Assembly (NCBI RefSeq): GCF_023264675.1 | Contig: NZ_JAHFVG010000008.1 | Span: 62,001 to 126,000 of the forward strand | Direction of reading: 5' to 3' | Length of the DNA stretch: 64,000 nucleotides | Source: Rhodococcus sp. (in: high G+C Gram-positive bacteria) | Lineage (GTDB): Bacteria; Actinomycetota; Actinomycetes; Mycobacteriales; Mycobacteriaceae | Part shown: positions 28,765 through 37,284 of the stretch, one piece after another | Layout of the letters: every line of letters starts with the position of its first letter | Position numbering within the stretch: position 1 is the first letter of the stretch | Notes under the pieces: model-generated | Told to the model about the DNA's origin: nothing | The model's input: only the letters and a program-made list of their open reading frames with translations | Databases searched by the model: none | Made by a program: the position numbers and the translations under genes

Positions 28765-29789
28765 CAGTTCGCGTTCGTCTGATCACCGTGGCCGCTGCCG
28801 CCGCCCTCACACTGGGGCTGACGGCACCCACCGCACAGGCGGCACCGCCGTCGGGACTCGGTTTCTCGAGCGGTGCACCGTTCCTGCTGCTCGACGACGC
28901 AACCCTCGGCAACGAGCTCGGAGCCGGGCGCGACGCAGGCGCGTCGTGGGTACGTATCGTCGTCAACTGGGCTTCGGTGGAGACCGCGCCGGGAGTGTTC
29001 GACTGGGGCAACACCGATCGAGTCGTCAACGCGGCACGCGCACAGGGCTATTCGGTGCTGGCGGTACTCGCCGGCACCCCGCCGTGGGCGCAGGGACCGT
29101 TGCCGTCAATCCTTCCCGGTGCTGTTCCGTTGGACCCCAACACCTACGGAGCTTTCGCCGGCGCTGCCGCAGCGCATCTCGGTGACCGTGTGGATTCCTA
29201 CGAGGTGTGGAACGAACCGAACATCCCGACGTTCTTCGCTCCCGTGGACGCCGCACGGTACGTCGGGCTGCTACGCGCGGCGTACCCGGCGATCCACAAC
29301 GCCGATCCGGGTGCCACCGTGCTGAGTGCCGGACTCGCCACCACCATCAACGCCGGAGCCTGGACCGTCGCTCCGGTGACGTTCCTGCAGCAGATGTACG
29401 CCGCGGGCGCCGGCGGATTCATGGACGCCGTTGCACTGCACCCGTATACATTCCCGTTCACCGTCGAGAACGACCCCAACGGCCAGTGGGCGCAGGTCGA
29501 TCAGGCGTACGGCACCATGGCGGCGAACGGCGACGGCGGCAAGAAGGTCTGGATCACCGAACTCGGAGCACCGACCGGCAACGGTCCGATGGCAGTCTCC
29601 GAGGACGCGCAGGCCGCGATCATCGGCAGCAGCCTCGCGCAGGCATCGCGGCTGCCGTATGTCGGACCGATATTCGTACACTCGCTGCGCGATGCCGGAA
29701 CCGATCCGGTCGACTCCGAGCAGAACTACGGACTACTGAGGAGCGACTTCAGTCCGAAGCCGTCCTTCGGCGTCGTCCAGGGCTCTTAG
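28761..29789 (+). CDS. PslG-like secreted glycoside hydrolase, catalytic domain only
   Basis: Third clan-A glycosidase of the locus, 342 aa, with a Sec signal peptide ending near residue 28 (AQAAPP). Catalytic residues: E152 in EVWNEPNI and E267 in WITELGAP. Unlike its two paralogues it ends just after the barrel and has no LGFP-like domain, so it is probably freely secreted. The ATG overlaps the glycosyltransferase stop, tying its expression to repeat-unit synthesis. PslG of Pseudomonas is a precedent for a hydrolase within an EPS operon. Confidence 0.87.
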   Translation: MTVRVRLITVAAAAALTLGLTAPTAQAAPPSGLGFSSGAPFLLLDDATLGNELGAGRDAGASWVRIVVNWASVETAPGVFDWGNTDRVVNAARAQGYSVLAVLAGTPPWAQGPLPSILPGAVPLDPNTYGAFAGAAAAHLGDRVDSYEVWNEPNIPTFFAPVDAARYVGLLRAAYPAIHNADPGATVLSAGLATTINAGAWTVAPVTFLQQMYAAGAGGFMDAVALHPYTFPFTVENDPNGQWAQVDQAYGTMAANGDGGKKVWITELGAPTGNGPMAVSEDAQAAIIGSSLAQASRLPYVGPIFVHSLRDAGTDPVDSEQNYGLLRSDFSPKPSFGVVQGS

Positions 29790-29807
29790 GCGCTACAGCC
29801 CTTCCGC

Positions 29808-29863
29808 CGAGATCGAGGTTGTGTCACCGATTCACAAGATTCGGCGACGCAACCTCGATCTCG
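29808..29863. terminator. Bidirectional terminator hairpin
   Basis: A perfect 14-bp stem CGAGATCGAGGTTG/CAACCTCGATCTCG (29808-29821 with 29850-29863) continues inward for nine more positions with one mismatch and one wobble. It lies between the convergent EPS operon and hadAB and is symmetric, so it can serve both. There is no T-run, as is usual in high-GC actinobacteria. Confidence 0.7.
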
Positions 29864-29888
29864 CGCAGAGGACGCGGGACCGAAAAGC

Positions 29889-30944
29889 CTAGGCCAACTG
29901 CACGGTGGCGGTGGCGCGGTGACCGAAGATCCTCTTGCCCTCGAACGTCGCATTCAGTGCGATCACAGCGGTGCGGCTCTCGGCATCGAGCGACTTGATC
30001 TTGCCGTCGAACTGGATTTCCGCCGCCTTGTGGGAATCGACCGGAATCGGCGCGGTGAAACGCACCGTGTAGTCCTTGACTGCGCCCGGATCTCCGAGCC
30101 ATTCGGTGATGTAACCGCCCCCGAGGCCCATCGTCAACATTCCGTGAGCCAACACGTTGTCGAGGTCGATCAGCTTCGCGAACTCCTCGCTCCAGTGGAT
30201 GGGATTCGCATCGCCCGCGACGCCTGCATAGTTGACGAGATCGCCCCGAGTGACACGGAACGTTTTGCTGGGCAGAACATCTCCCACCGAAGCATCGTCG
30301 AACTCGATCCTGGCCGAGGCAGGATTGTCGACGACGACGAGCGGTGGATGCTCGATCTGCGCGTCATCGTCGTCGTCGGCTGCACTCGCTCGCGCCGCGA
30401 GAGTCGTCGCTCCCTGCATGACGAGGTTCTCGGCGGCGTCGACGATTCCCTTGTCCACATCACCGTCGCGACCGATGAGCAGCGTGGTGTACGTGATCTG
30501 CACGAGCTCGTTGCGCTGGTTGGACACGATGTTCTTCGTGACCATCATGTCCTTGCCCATGACCTCTTTGTACGAGTCGAGGGAGACATCGCAGTACAGG
30601 TGATCGCCGGCGACGATCGGCTGGTGGAACTCGAGAACCTGATCGGTCTGCAACATCTGGCTGAGATCGAAGCCGACTGCGATCTTCTGCAGCAAGCGAC
30701 GCTGGGCAAGAGTGCCCACCAGCGACATGAAGGTGAGCGGTGCAATCACATTGCCGTAGCCCAAGGCCTTCGCGTCGTCGCCCTCCCAATGAACCGGGTT
30801 GAAGTCCTGCACTGCGCGCGAATACTCGCGGACCTTCTCGCGACCCACCTCGTAGTAGTCGTCGGTGCGGTAATGACGACCCACCATCGCGCGAACATGC
30901 TCCGCGGGGTCGAACGTCTCGGTGACTGCCACATTCTCACTCAT
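29889..30944 (-). CDS. hadAB: Fused (3R)-hydroxyacyl-ACP dehydratase HadA/HadB
   Basis: Double hot-dog protein of 351 aa. Residues about 10-165 match HadA (VGRHYRTDDYYEVGREK, APLTF, IVAGDHLYCDV, VTKNIVSN), and residues about 215-351 match HadB (LVNYAGVAGDANPIHW, LAHGMLTMGLGGGY). In Mycobacterium HadA and HadB are separate subunits of the FAS-II dehydratase for mycolic acid elongation; here both are in one chain. The HadB-like half holds the hydratase dyad (D and H of GDANPIH), and the HadA-like half also has DFNPVH. No ribosome site is visible; TAGGTT 7 nt before the ATG suggests a leaderless mRNA. Confidence 0.93.
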   Translation of the reverse strand: MSENVAVTETFDPAEHVRAMVGRHYRTDDYYEVGREKVREYSRAVQDFNPVHWEGDDAKALGYGNVIAPLTFMSLVGTLAQRRLLQKIAVGFDLSQMLQTDQVLEFHQPIVAGDHLYCDVSLDSYKEVMGKDMMVTKNIVSNQRNELVQITYTTLLIGRDGDVDKGIVDAAENLVMQGATTLAARASAADDDDDAQIEHPPLVVVDNPASARIEFDDASVGDVLPSKTFRVTRGDLVNYAGVAGDANPIHWSEEFAKLIDLDNVLAHGMLTMGLGGGYITEWLGDPGAVKDYTVRFTAPIPVDSHKAAEIQFDGKIKSLDAESRTAVIALNATFEGKRIFGHRATATVQLA

Positions 30945-30951
30945 TAGTGGC

Positions 30952-30957
30952 AACCTA
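30952..30957 (-). promoter_or_regulatory. Candidate leaderless -10 box for hadAB
   Basis: TAGGTT on the minus strand, 7 nt upstream of the ATG at 30944. It fits TANNNT and would place the transcript start at or next to the initiation codon. The -35 is not clear. Confidence 0.4.
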
Positions 30958-31046
30958 CCGGGCGGAACGCTGTCAGTACACGCGAGGGAGCCGGCTTGTG
31001 CCACGTCATAGGGTCCGACGGGAGACCTCGTTGACCGGCACAGACC

Positions 31047-32009
31047 TCATGCCGTCCGGTGCCGCGGCAGCGCGTCGTACCCGCCCGATTCGAATGTCCC
31101 CTGATTCGGCGCCGTAATGGTTGTGACCGCAACCAGTGGACGATTGGATCTCCGCCGCATGGCATCGGATGCCAGCAGCGCGGCGCCGTGCGCGGTGAGC
31201 GAATCCGGCATGGCCGGTACCAACACCGGCAATCTCAGATCGCGACGAAAAACCCGCCGGAGCGCGGGGATGTGCGCACAGCCACCGACCAGGACAAGAG
31301 CGTTGACGGCCTTCGGCGCCTCGACGATGGCGCTTGCCGTCCAGTCCTCGATGAAGCGAACGGCGCGATCGACGATGTCGTCGAAAGAACTGCGCCACAG
31401 CCGAACCGGCCCGCCGACGAAGGGCCCCGGAATCTCGGCGACCCGAAGGCTCGACAACTGTTCTCGTGCATATCTGATGGCAACGACGAGGTCGTCCAGC
31501 GCGGCACTCGAGATCAACTCGTCCGCGCCGTATGTCGCGAGCAGGTAGTTGCGCACGGCCTCATCACATACGTTGCCGCCGAAGCCTGCGGTTCGGACCG
31601 ACCAGAACACATTCCCGGTCTTCGGATCGGCGACGGACACCGTGGTGCCCGAGGCACCCACATCGCAGACGGCTACCGTCCGAAGGCCCTCCAGCTGCCC
31701 GGTGCCGCGCAGAAACCGAAGTTGCGCGCCGAGCTCCGACACCACCATGAATCGATCTGCCTGATGCATCGAGTACGCCGAGGTCTGTGACCGCCCAGCA
31801 GGATCGTCGGGTACAGCCAAGATCGAATCTGCAGGCTCCACCTGCTGCGTCCTGGCCATCGTGTCGAGCAGGTCCAACGCTGCCGAGACATGATCCGCCG
31901 GCTCGAACGAACGCGAGACATTGGCCGAACACACCGAATCGTCGGCGACATCGAGGGCTGTAGCCCGGGCCGTCGCAGAGCCGACGGACACTCCCAGCAC
32001 CGTTCTCAT
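31047..32009 (-). CDS. Actin/Hsp70-like ATPase-fold protein
   Basis: Protein of 320 aa with the ASKHA (Hsp70/actin/sugar kinase) layout. An N-terminal strand pair VLGVSVGSATARATALD is followed by a phosphate-2 motif CDVGASGTTVSV (D116, G118) and an adenosine motif LVGGCAHIPALRRV. The phosphate-1 Asp of true Hsp70s is not apparent, and there is no substrate-binding domain. GAGGAAG precedes the ATG at 32009. Two related proteins are encoded within 6 kb. Function unknown; related actinobacterial proteins are annotated only as Hsp70 family. Confidence 0.75.
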   Translation of the reverse strand: MRTVLGVSVGSATARATALDVADDSVCSANVSRSFEPADHVSAALDLLDTMARTQQVEPADSILAVPDDPAGRSQTSAYSMHQADRFMVVSELGAQLRFLRGTGQLEGLRTVAVCDVGASGTTVSVADPKTGNVFWSVRTAGFGGNVCDEAVRNYLLATYGADELISSAALDDLVVAIRYAREQLSSLRVAEIPGPFVGGPVRLWRSSFDDIVDRAVRFIEDWTASAIVEAPKAVNALVLVGGCAHIPALRRVFRRDLRLPVLVPAMPDSLTAHGAALLASDAMRRRSNRPLVAVTTITAPNQGTFESGGYDALPRHRTA

Positions 32010-32490
32010 AGCTTCCTCGACTTCTGACACGCCGTTCCGACAGATTCGATGGTAGCCGCCAAATCCTTCCATGGGTAGACTGAAATGGGACTTTTCAGGG
32101 ATTTGGTTTGTTTCTCCGGTGCCAGGCGGCCACATCACCGCTGAACGCGCAATCGAATCGAAGATCGGATGGCCGCCCGGGAGCCGTCGGACACAATCGA
32201 CGCTCCCCGATCGCGTGCAGACACCGGACTCCCGGCGACCGAGCCTTCCCTAACTGGTGCGCCGAAACGATCCCGATCGACATGTACAGCGTCATTGCGA
32301 GTGGATCTTCCACTGCAGCGTCAGGCCTTCTCGCCTCGATCGCGACGAGCACACACCGATGTCGCCGACACCCGTCCAGAAGCGTGGCGTCGGATCGGCC
32401 GTCGATGAGAATGCGTGAATGCACTGCGCCGCAGATCGATTCGATCGAACCGGTGGTGTCCGAAGGACAAATGCAGTCGGCGACGACCCG
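32010..32490. other. Gap without a convincing gene
   Basis: 481 bp between the ANTAR gene and the Hsp70-like gene. A minus-strand frame at 32095-32424 is open, but its Arg/Cys-rich product and codon pattern do not look like a real protein. TACCAT (32054-32049), a possible -10 box, lies 40 bp before the Hsp70-like ATG. Nothing else was recognised. Confidence 0.4.
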
Positions 32491-32754
32491 TCAGGCGACG
32501 TTCTCGATACCGCCGTCCACCGGCCGACGATCGGCGAGCAGACCGCCCCACTCTCGCTCGGTCGACGTGACGGGCAACGATTCTGCCGCCACCTCACGCG
32601 CCGTTGCAACGAGCGAACGAGCAGACTGGAGCAAGCTGACATCGAAATTGTAGCTATGCGCGACCAATTCTTCGAATGCCTGTTCCGGGGAATATCCCCG
32701 CAATGCAATCAAAACTCCAACCGCCCAGTCGATACTGGTCCGAGAATCGGTCAT
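32491..32754 (-). CDS. Stand-alone ANTAR-domain protein
   Basis: Protein of 87 aa whose N-terminal half matches the ANTAR RNA-binding fold: IDWAVGVLIALRGYSPEQAF followed by SLLQSARSLV, the alternating hydrophobic pattern and the A, G and R positions of the family. The usual sensor (GAF or receiver) domain is absent. ANTAR proteins bind paired RNA hairpins and prevent transcription termination. The ATG at 32754 has AAGG 8 nt upstream; an ATG five codons earlier is also in frame. Its target RNA may lie close by, but none could be identified. Confidence 0.65.
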   Translation of the reverse strand: MTDSRTSIDWAVGVLIALRGYSPEQAFEELVAHSYNFDVSLLQSARSLVATAREVAAESLPVTSTEREWGGLLADRRPVDGGIENVA

Positions 32755-33069
32755 CAGGTTTACCTTCATTCCATGAGATGCGAATCTTATTCGGTAACAA
32801 CCACTTCGAGATGTGCCATGAGAACGAAGCTCGAGTTACGAACAGCGCATACAACACATGAACAACGAATGAACGGGGGTGGACCCGGCCTGATCGTCGC
32901 AGGAATTCATGACCCGATGGTAGCCCGACACAGCCGTAACCGGCCACCGATATTCGACGGAAAGCGACTGGTCCCAGAATAATTCACACGTGCGTCACAC
33001 AAAGGAATTGTGCCGTAAGCACGGCGCGCTCGGCGGCATACTTTCCACGACGGCCGGCTCACCTTGCCG
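32755..33069. other. Gap upstream of the ANTAR gene
   Basis: The part of the ANTAR upstream region that lies outside the repeat array. It is less GC-rich near 32760-32880 and probably contains the ANTAR promoter. No gene or clear hairpin was recognised. Confidence 0.35.
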
Positions 33070-33250
33070 CGCAAACGCACGTGCGTTCGCGTAAGAGCCG
33101 CGGCAACACCTAGCCCACCACACAAACGCACGTGCGTTCGCGTACGAGCCACGGCAACACCTAGCCCACCACACAAAAGCACGTGCGTTCGCGCAAGAGC
33201 CGCGGCAACACCTAGCCCACCACACAAACGCACGTGCGTTCGCGTAAGGG
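33070..33250. repeat. 51-bp tandem repeat array with palindromes (four palindromes, three full units)
   Basis: Four copies of a palindromic core AACGCACGTGCGTT lie at an exact 51-bp period (cores near 33074, 33125, 33176 and 33227). They are separated by a nearly identical 37-bp segment containing GCGGCAACACCTAGCCCACC. The third core has one C-to-A change, and the segments differ at two or three positions. The core extends to a 22-bp near-palindrome with the flanking CGC/GCG. The array lies between the stop of the membrane-anchored protein (33265) and the ANTAR gene. Since 51 is 17 codons, it also opens spurious frames. Confidence 0.92.
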
Positions 33251-33264
33251 CTTGACGCTACAAG

Positions 33265-34182
33265 CTATTCGACGGGCTCCGGATCGACCACGGGAGGCTC
33301 CGGGGCCACCGACGTAGTCGTGGTCTCAGTCGGCGAAGACGTCGGCGACTCAGGCTCGGGATCCACCTCCGGGTCGGTACCACCGCCACCGCCGTTACCA
33401 CCACCGCCGCTGTGGGAGGGCGCCGTCGTCCGCGTCGGCGCCGCTGCCGTCGACCGTGTCGGCCGCGAGGGAGCAGGCGCGCTCTCGTTCGCCGACTCCG
33501 CCGGGGCCGCGACCTCCGGCACGTATGGGTCGACGAAGATCTGGTCGACCTCCGGCACAACCTCGGGGCCGATCGCGGGCGTCGGCTCGACCGACGGCGT
33601 CGCCTCGACGGTGGTCCGCACGACCGAGGACGACGAGGATCCCGGCATCGTCGTCGGCACGGCCATCTCGGCGGCCGGTGGCTCGCCGGACGAGGGGAAC
33701 GACTCTGCGGTCATCGCCCAGGCTGTGACGCCGCCGAGCGCGGCGAGTACGCACGCTCCGACGGCAGCGACAGGCCAGATCCCGCGATGCTCGACGCGCT
33801 GCGCCGGCGCCGCCACGACATCGACCTCACCGACCAGCAGAGCCGCACTGACATCAGGAGTGTGGACGTCGGAGAGGCGGTCGTCGAAAATATCGACGAC
33901 GGGTATCGCGCTGTCCTCGGAGTCGGCCAGGGCATCGGCGACGATTTCACGCTGCAATGCGTTCTCGCACACGACGGCCGCGCCCTCGACCTTCAGACCG
34001 TTCTGCCTCGCCTGCACTCGAATGAAACCGAGTGCGGTGGCGACTGCACCACCGATACCGCCAGGCGTGGCGGCGACCGCGACGGTTCTGCTCGCGATCG
34101 GCCCCAATTCCGGCAGCGTCGTGTCCACGAGCGAGGCGACGACGTTGTACGTGCTCACGTGCACGCCCACAGCTACGCGCAT
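33265..34182 (-). CDS. Membrane-anchored protein with truncated actin-like N terminus (DUF7159-like)
   Basis: Protein of 305 aa. Its first 130 residues share the opening strand pattern of the two neighbouring Hsp70-like proteins (RVAVGVHVSTYNVVASLVD) but stop before the ATP-binding motifs. A transmembrane helix follows at about 135-157, then a long Pro/Thr/Ser/Glu-rich, glycine-patched tail that should be outside the cell. The ATG at 34182 is chosen over a GTG four codons upstream. It is probably a paralogue that lost the ATPase. Function unknown. Confidence 0.7.
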   Translation of the reverse strand: MRVAVGVHVSTYNVVASLVDTTLPELGPIASRTVAVAATPGGIGGAVATALGFIRVQARQNGLKVEGAAVVCENALQREIVADALADSEDSAIPVVDIFDDRLSDVHTPDVSAALLVGEVDVVAAPAQRVEHRGIWPVAAVGACVLAALGGVTAWAMTAESFPSSGEPPAAEMAVPTTMPGSSSSSVVRTTVEATPSVEPTPAIGPEVVPEVDQIFVDPYVPEVAAPAESANESAPAPSRPTRSTAAAPTRTTAPSHSGGGGNGGGGGTDPEVDPEPESPTSSPTETTTTSVAPEPPVVDPEPVE

Positions 34183-34289
34183 GCGTTTCGGCACCCCCGA
34201 CGTCGGACATCCGTTATCGACGCAGAGTGCGGGCGATCAGTCGGATTGTTCGGCGATCAGATTACCCGCAACCCGGATTGGACGCGCAT

Positions 34290-35738
34290 TCAGAGTGCGT
34301 AACCGGATATCTCGTTGCGCGCATCCACCGCCGCCTGCACTTCCCTGGCGTACATCAAACCGAAGGTGAAGCCGTTCTCGTCACCGGCGACACCGGCCTT
34401 CCGACCGAGTACCAGCAACGAGTGGGCGGCCACGACGGCATCCTGGTGTTCGCCGAGGATCTCTTGAATATCCTTGTATCGCGCGATCCGGCCCTTCGCC
34501 TCCTTCTTCCCCACGATCGGCTTGACCAATTCCGCGGCGTACCGCGCTCGCTTGGCTGCCTTGCGTGCCCGGTGAAGTGCGTCGTCGTCGCCACCGTCGA
34601 TTGCCGCGGCCACACGTTTGCCCGCCTTCTTGCCCGCCTTGCGCGCCACTCGGTCGAGCTCGTCCTCGCTGATCTTCGACGCCCCCTCGTCGAGAGGAAT
34701 TGCCCGCGACCAGGCCGCAAGTTCGGTCAGCAGATCCCGATAGCGATCGCCGTCCAGCTCGGCCGCGACCACTGCGCGGAACCTGATCTGCTCGGCAAGC
34801 AGATCGTTCTCGATGCGGGCGGCAACGGGACCGAGCACGAGATGGTCGGGGAGGCCTGCGACGACGTCCGCGAATCTGGCACGCTGCACCTGACGGTCCC
34901 TGACCTCGCCGAGAATGCTTGCATACCAGGATAGTTCGGACTCCAGCCGGACAGCCCTCTCCTCGTCGAACACGTCCCCGAACACACGGAGGGTACTGCG
35001 GTAGCGGCGAATGGCGACGCGGGTGGAATGTATCGGGTCGAGTCCGCGGCGAAGATATACATCTCCCGCGAACACCGCCCTCGTCTGCTGCTGCAGATAA
35101 TCTGCGACCACACCGAGAGCGCCGGTGTGGACGAGAGCTTCATCGGACCGTAGTGCCCGATGCAATTTCGACGGATGAAGCCCGCGCGACGCCCCTGCTG
35201 CCTTCAGCACCTTGCCGATGCGTTTCAGATCCCCCTCGGAACCCGAGGGACCTAGTTCGACCTCCAACTCCCGCCAGCCATGGCCGTCGCTTCCGGCCAC
35301 GTCGACACCGACCGAGTCGTCGGCGAGTTCGGCGACCACACCTCCGTCGGAATCGCTGAGAACGTGCACCCGGCGCAGCGAGACCAACGTCGCGACCTGA
35401 TGCAACGGCTTGCCGAGCGCCGCTCCTCGAAGGATGCCTGCCAACTCGTCGGGCACCGTTTCGTCGTCGCCCTGACCGAGCGGTAGCCGAATCTCGGTGC
35501 GCGCCTTCTCCGCGGGTACCTTCGCGTGCCAGCCGGTGTCGGCGTCGCCGCGACGCCTTCTGACGGTGATGCCGCGACGAAGCAGGTCGAGTTCATCGGT
35601 GTCGTAGTAGGTGCTGATCAGCTGCACTTCCGACGTCTCGGCCGAACCACCCTCGGTGGTCACCTGCTCCAGCGGAGGCAGAACGAAATCGGCGGCCGCG
35701 TCGAATTTGTCCTCACGCTCGGTCTGTATCGAGTCCAT
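34290..35738 (-). CDS. CYTH and CHAD domain protein
   Basis: Protein of 482 aa. The N-terminal CYTH (triphosphate tunnel metalloenzyme) domain has its ExExK signature at E7, E9 and K11 and many paired acidic/basic residues (TVRRRRGD, WRELEVEL). The C-terminal half is an all-helical CHAD domain with its conserved His and Arg residues (IHSTRVAIRRYRS, LHRARKAAKRARY), which binds polyphosphate. The pair suggests action on, or sensing of, triphosphate or polyphosphate. It lies 31 bp after the Hsp70-like gene at 35770 and may be co-transcribed with it. Confidence 0.9.
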   Translation of the reverse strand: MDSIQTEREDKFDAAADFVLPPLEQVTTEGGSAETSEVQLISTYYDTDELDLLRRGITVRRRRGDADTGWHAKVPAEKARTEIRLPLGQGDDETVPDELAGILRGAALGKPLHQVATLVSLRRVHVLSDSDGGVVAELADDSVGVDVAGSDGHGWRELEVELGPSGSEGDLKRIGKVLKAAGASRGLHPSKLHRALRSDEALVHTGALGVVADYLQQQTRAVFAGDVYLRRGLDPIHSTRVAIRRYRSTLRVFGDVFDEERAVRLESELSWYASILGEVRDRQVQRARFADVVAGLPDHLVLGPVAARIENDLLAEQIRFRAVVAAELDGDRYRDLLTELAAWSRAIPLDEGASKISEDELDRVARKAGKKAGKRVAAAIDGGDDDALHRARKAAKRARYAAELVKPIVGKKEAKGRIARYKDIQEILGEHQDAVVAAHSLLVLGRKAGVAGDENGFTFGLMYAREVQAAVDARNEISGYAL

Positions 35739-35769
35739 GAGACGAGTCTGCCGGAGCGAGGTGAACAAT

Positions 35770-37176
35770 TCACCGATGTTCGTGTCGACGCGTAGTCGGC
35801 GCAGGCGAGGGTGCACGCGTCGGCGACGCGGCAGTGGCGACCTTGGTGGTGGTCACCGCAGGGGGGACCGTCGTGACCGGATCCTGATCACGTGTGCGCG
35901 TCGGCCTGTCCACCGTGGTGGTGGTAGTCGGCGCCGCCGTGGTGGTGGTGGTCTCGCGTCGGCGATCCGTCGTGGTGGTCGGTTCCTCGGACGTGGTGGT
36001 CCGCGGAGTTTTCGTCTGCTCGGTGGTGTCCTCGGCGGGAGTGGTCGTGGGCGTCTCGATGGCGCTGCTGTCCGGCGATTCGACCGCCGGGACGGCGATC
36101 TGCACCCCGGATGTCGACGGCACGGCCTCGGACGACGTGATCACCTGGGTGTACTCGACTTCGGGAACATCCGTCCTGCTGGACGCCGCCGCGATCGACA
36201 ACGCGACGCCGCCGGCGACCAGGGCTGCGACGGCACCTCCGAGATAGCGCGAGCTCCGTAGCCGGGTCAGGCGCCGCGACGAGGTGTCACTGTGCCGCGG
36301 GCGCCCGGCCCGCCCGGCAACCGCTGTGCTCGCGGCGTGCCGTCGAGCCATCCCGGCTGCTCCTCGCGTTGCGAGTAGTTCCGGCTCCCGCGGCACGAAC
36401 ACCGGAACGGTGAGGGCATCGAGCAACGATTGTCGGACGATCTGCATGTTCGCGCCGCCGCCGACGGCATACAGCGCGTCGACGCGGGGGCCGGCGTCGA
36501 GCATCGCAGCCGCCATCGTCACTGCATCGAACACGGCGTCGCGAATCAGAGCGTCGAGCTCGGATCGGTGTACCAGCACAGTGCCGCCACGAAATGGGCC
36601 ACTGACCTCGACTGCGGTGAGCGTCGACAACGTTTCCTTGGCCGAACAGACCACCTCGACCATCACGTCGACGGCGTCTTGGCTGAGCCTGCTCCTCGGA
36701 CCGTGGTTCTCCAGAAGGAACGTCGAGAGGGCGGCGTCGCACCCGTCACCGGACAGAACGGTGCTGCGCCGCGACGAATGAACGTGTCCGGTGGCCACGT
36801 CGACGATCGACATGGTCACGCCGCCCGCACCCACATCGAACAACGCGACAGTCTGCTCGCCTGCAACGTCGCCTGACTCTTGAAGAGCGCCGATCTGCGC
36901 ACCGAGATCGGACACGAGGATCAGCCCGTCGGACTGCTCGACCCCGTAGGACTCGGTGGGACTCTTGTCGCGCAAGGCGAGGACAGGGGTGCCCGCCTCG
37001 GCATTCTGCTCACGCGCAAGACGGTGAACAGCCCAGGTCACCGACCCCCACGGGTCGTCGGAACCATCGGGGATGCGCATGAACGACTCGGTGCTCAGGG
37101 GTGGGTCGACGGACAGATCGAGTGATACTGCACGTATTCCGCCCACACCGAGCGATGCGCCGAGAACGGCATTCAT
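35770..37176 (-). CDS. Hsp70/actin-like protein with transmembrane anchor and Thr-rich tail
   Basis: Protein of 468 aa. Residues 1-280 form an ASKHA-type domain with MNAVLGASLGVGGIRAVSLD, the phosphate-2 motif FDVGAGGVTMSIVD (D114) and the adenosine motif AVGGGANMQIVRQ. An Arg-rich stretch and a single transmembrane helix near 305-325 follow, then about 140 residues dominated by Thr, Pro and Ser. The ATPase-like part would be cytoplasmic and the tail outside, so it may link cell state to the envelope. GAGG precedes the ATG at 37176. Related to the proteins at 31047 and 33265. Confidence 0.75.
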   Translation of the reverse strand: MNAVLGASLGVGGIRAVSLDLSVDPPLSTESFMRIPDGSDDPWGSVTWAVHRLAREQNAEAGTPVLALRDKSPTESYGVEQSDGLILVSDLGAQIGALQESGDVAGEQTVALFDVGAGGVTMSIVDVATGHVHSSRRSTVLSGDGCDAALSTFLLENHGPRSRLSQDAVDVMVEVVCSAKETLSTLTAVEVSGPFRGGTVLVHRSELDALIRDAVFDAVTMAAAMLDAGPRVDALYAVGGGANMQIVRQSLLDALTVPVFVPREPELLATRGAAGMARRHAASTAVAGRAGRPRHSDTSSRRLTRLRSSRYLGGAVAALVAGGVALSIAAASSRTDVPEVEYTQVITSSEAVPSTSGVQIAVPAVESPDSSAIETPTTTPAEDTTEQTKTPRTTTSEEPTTTTDRRRETTTTTAAPTTTTTVDRPTRTRDQDPVTTVPPAVTTTKVATAASPTRAPSPAPTTRRHEHR

Positions 37177-37284
37177 CGAAAGACCTCGCTCCGGTAAGCC
37201 CCAACCCACGTCGGCAAGTTTCCAGTTTAACTACAAAACCGAACCATTGACAGCCGAACGGGGTATAAACCGACCGCAGGTTCG

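Noticed and set aside
32095..32424. 109-codon minus-strand frame downstream of the ANTAR gene
   Set aside because: Arg/Cys-rich composition, no recognisable domain and no good ribosome site; too weak to call a gene.
33070..33250. CRISPR array
   Set aside because: The spacers between palindromes are nearly identical to one another, and no cas genes are present.
32907..33255. Frames encoding 17-residue repeats (RTHVRLCGGLGV type) across the 51-bp array
   Set aside because: They exist on both strands only because the repeat unit is a multiple of three; the DNA-level palindrome explains the pattern better than a protein.
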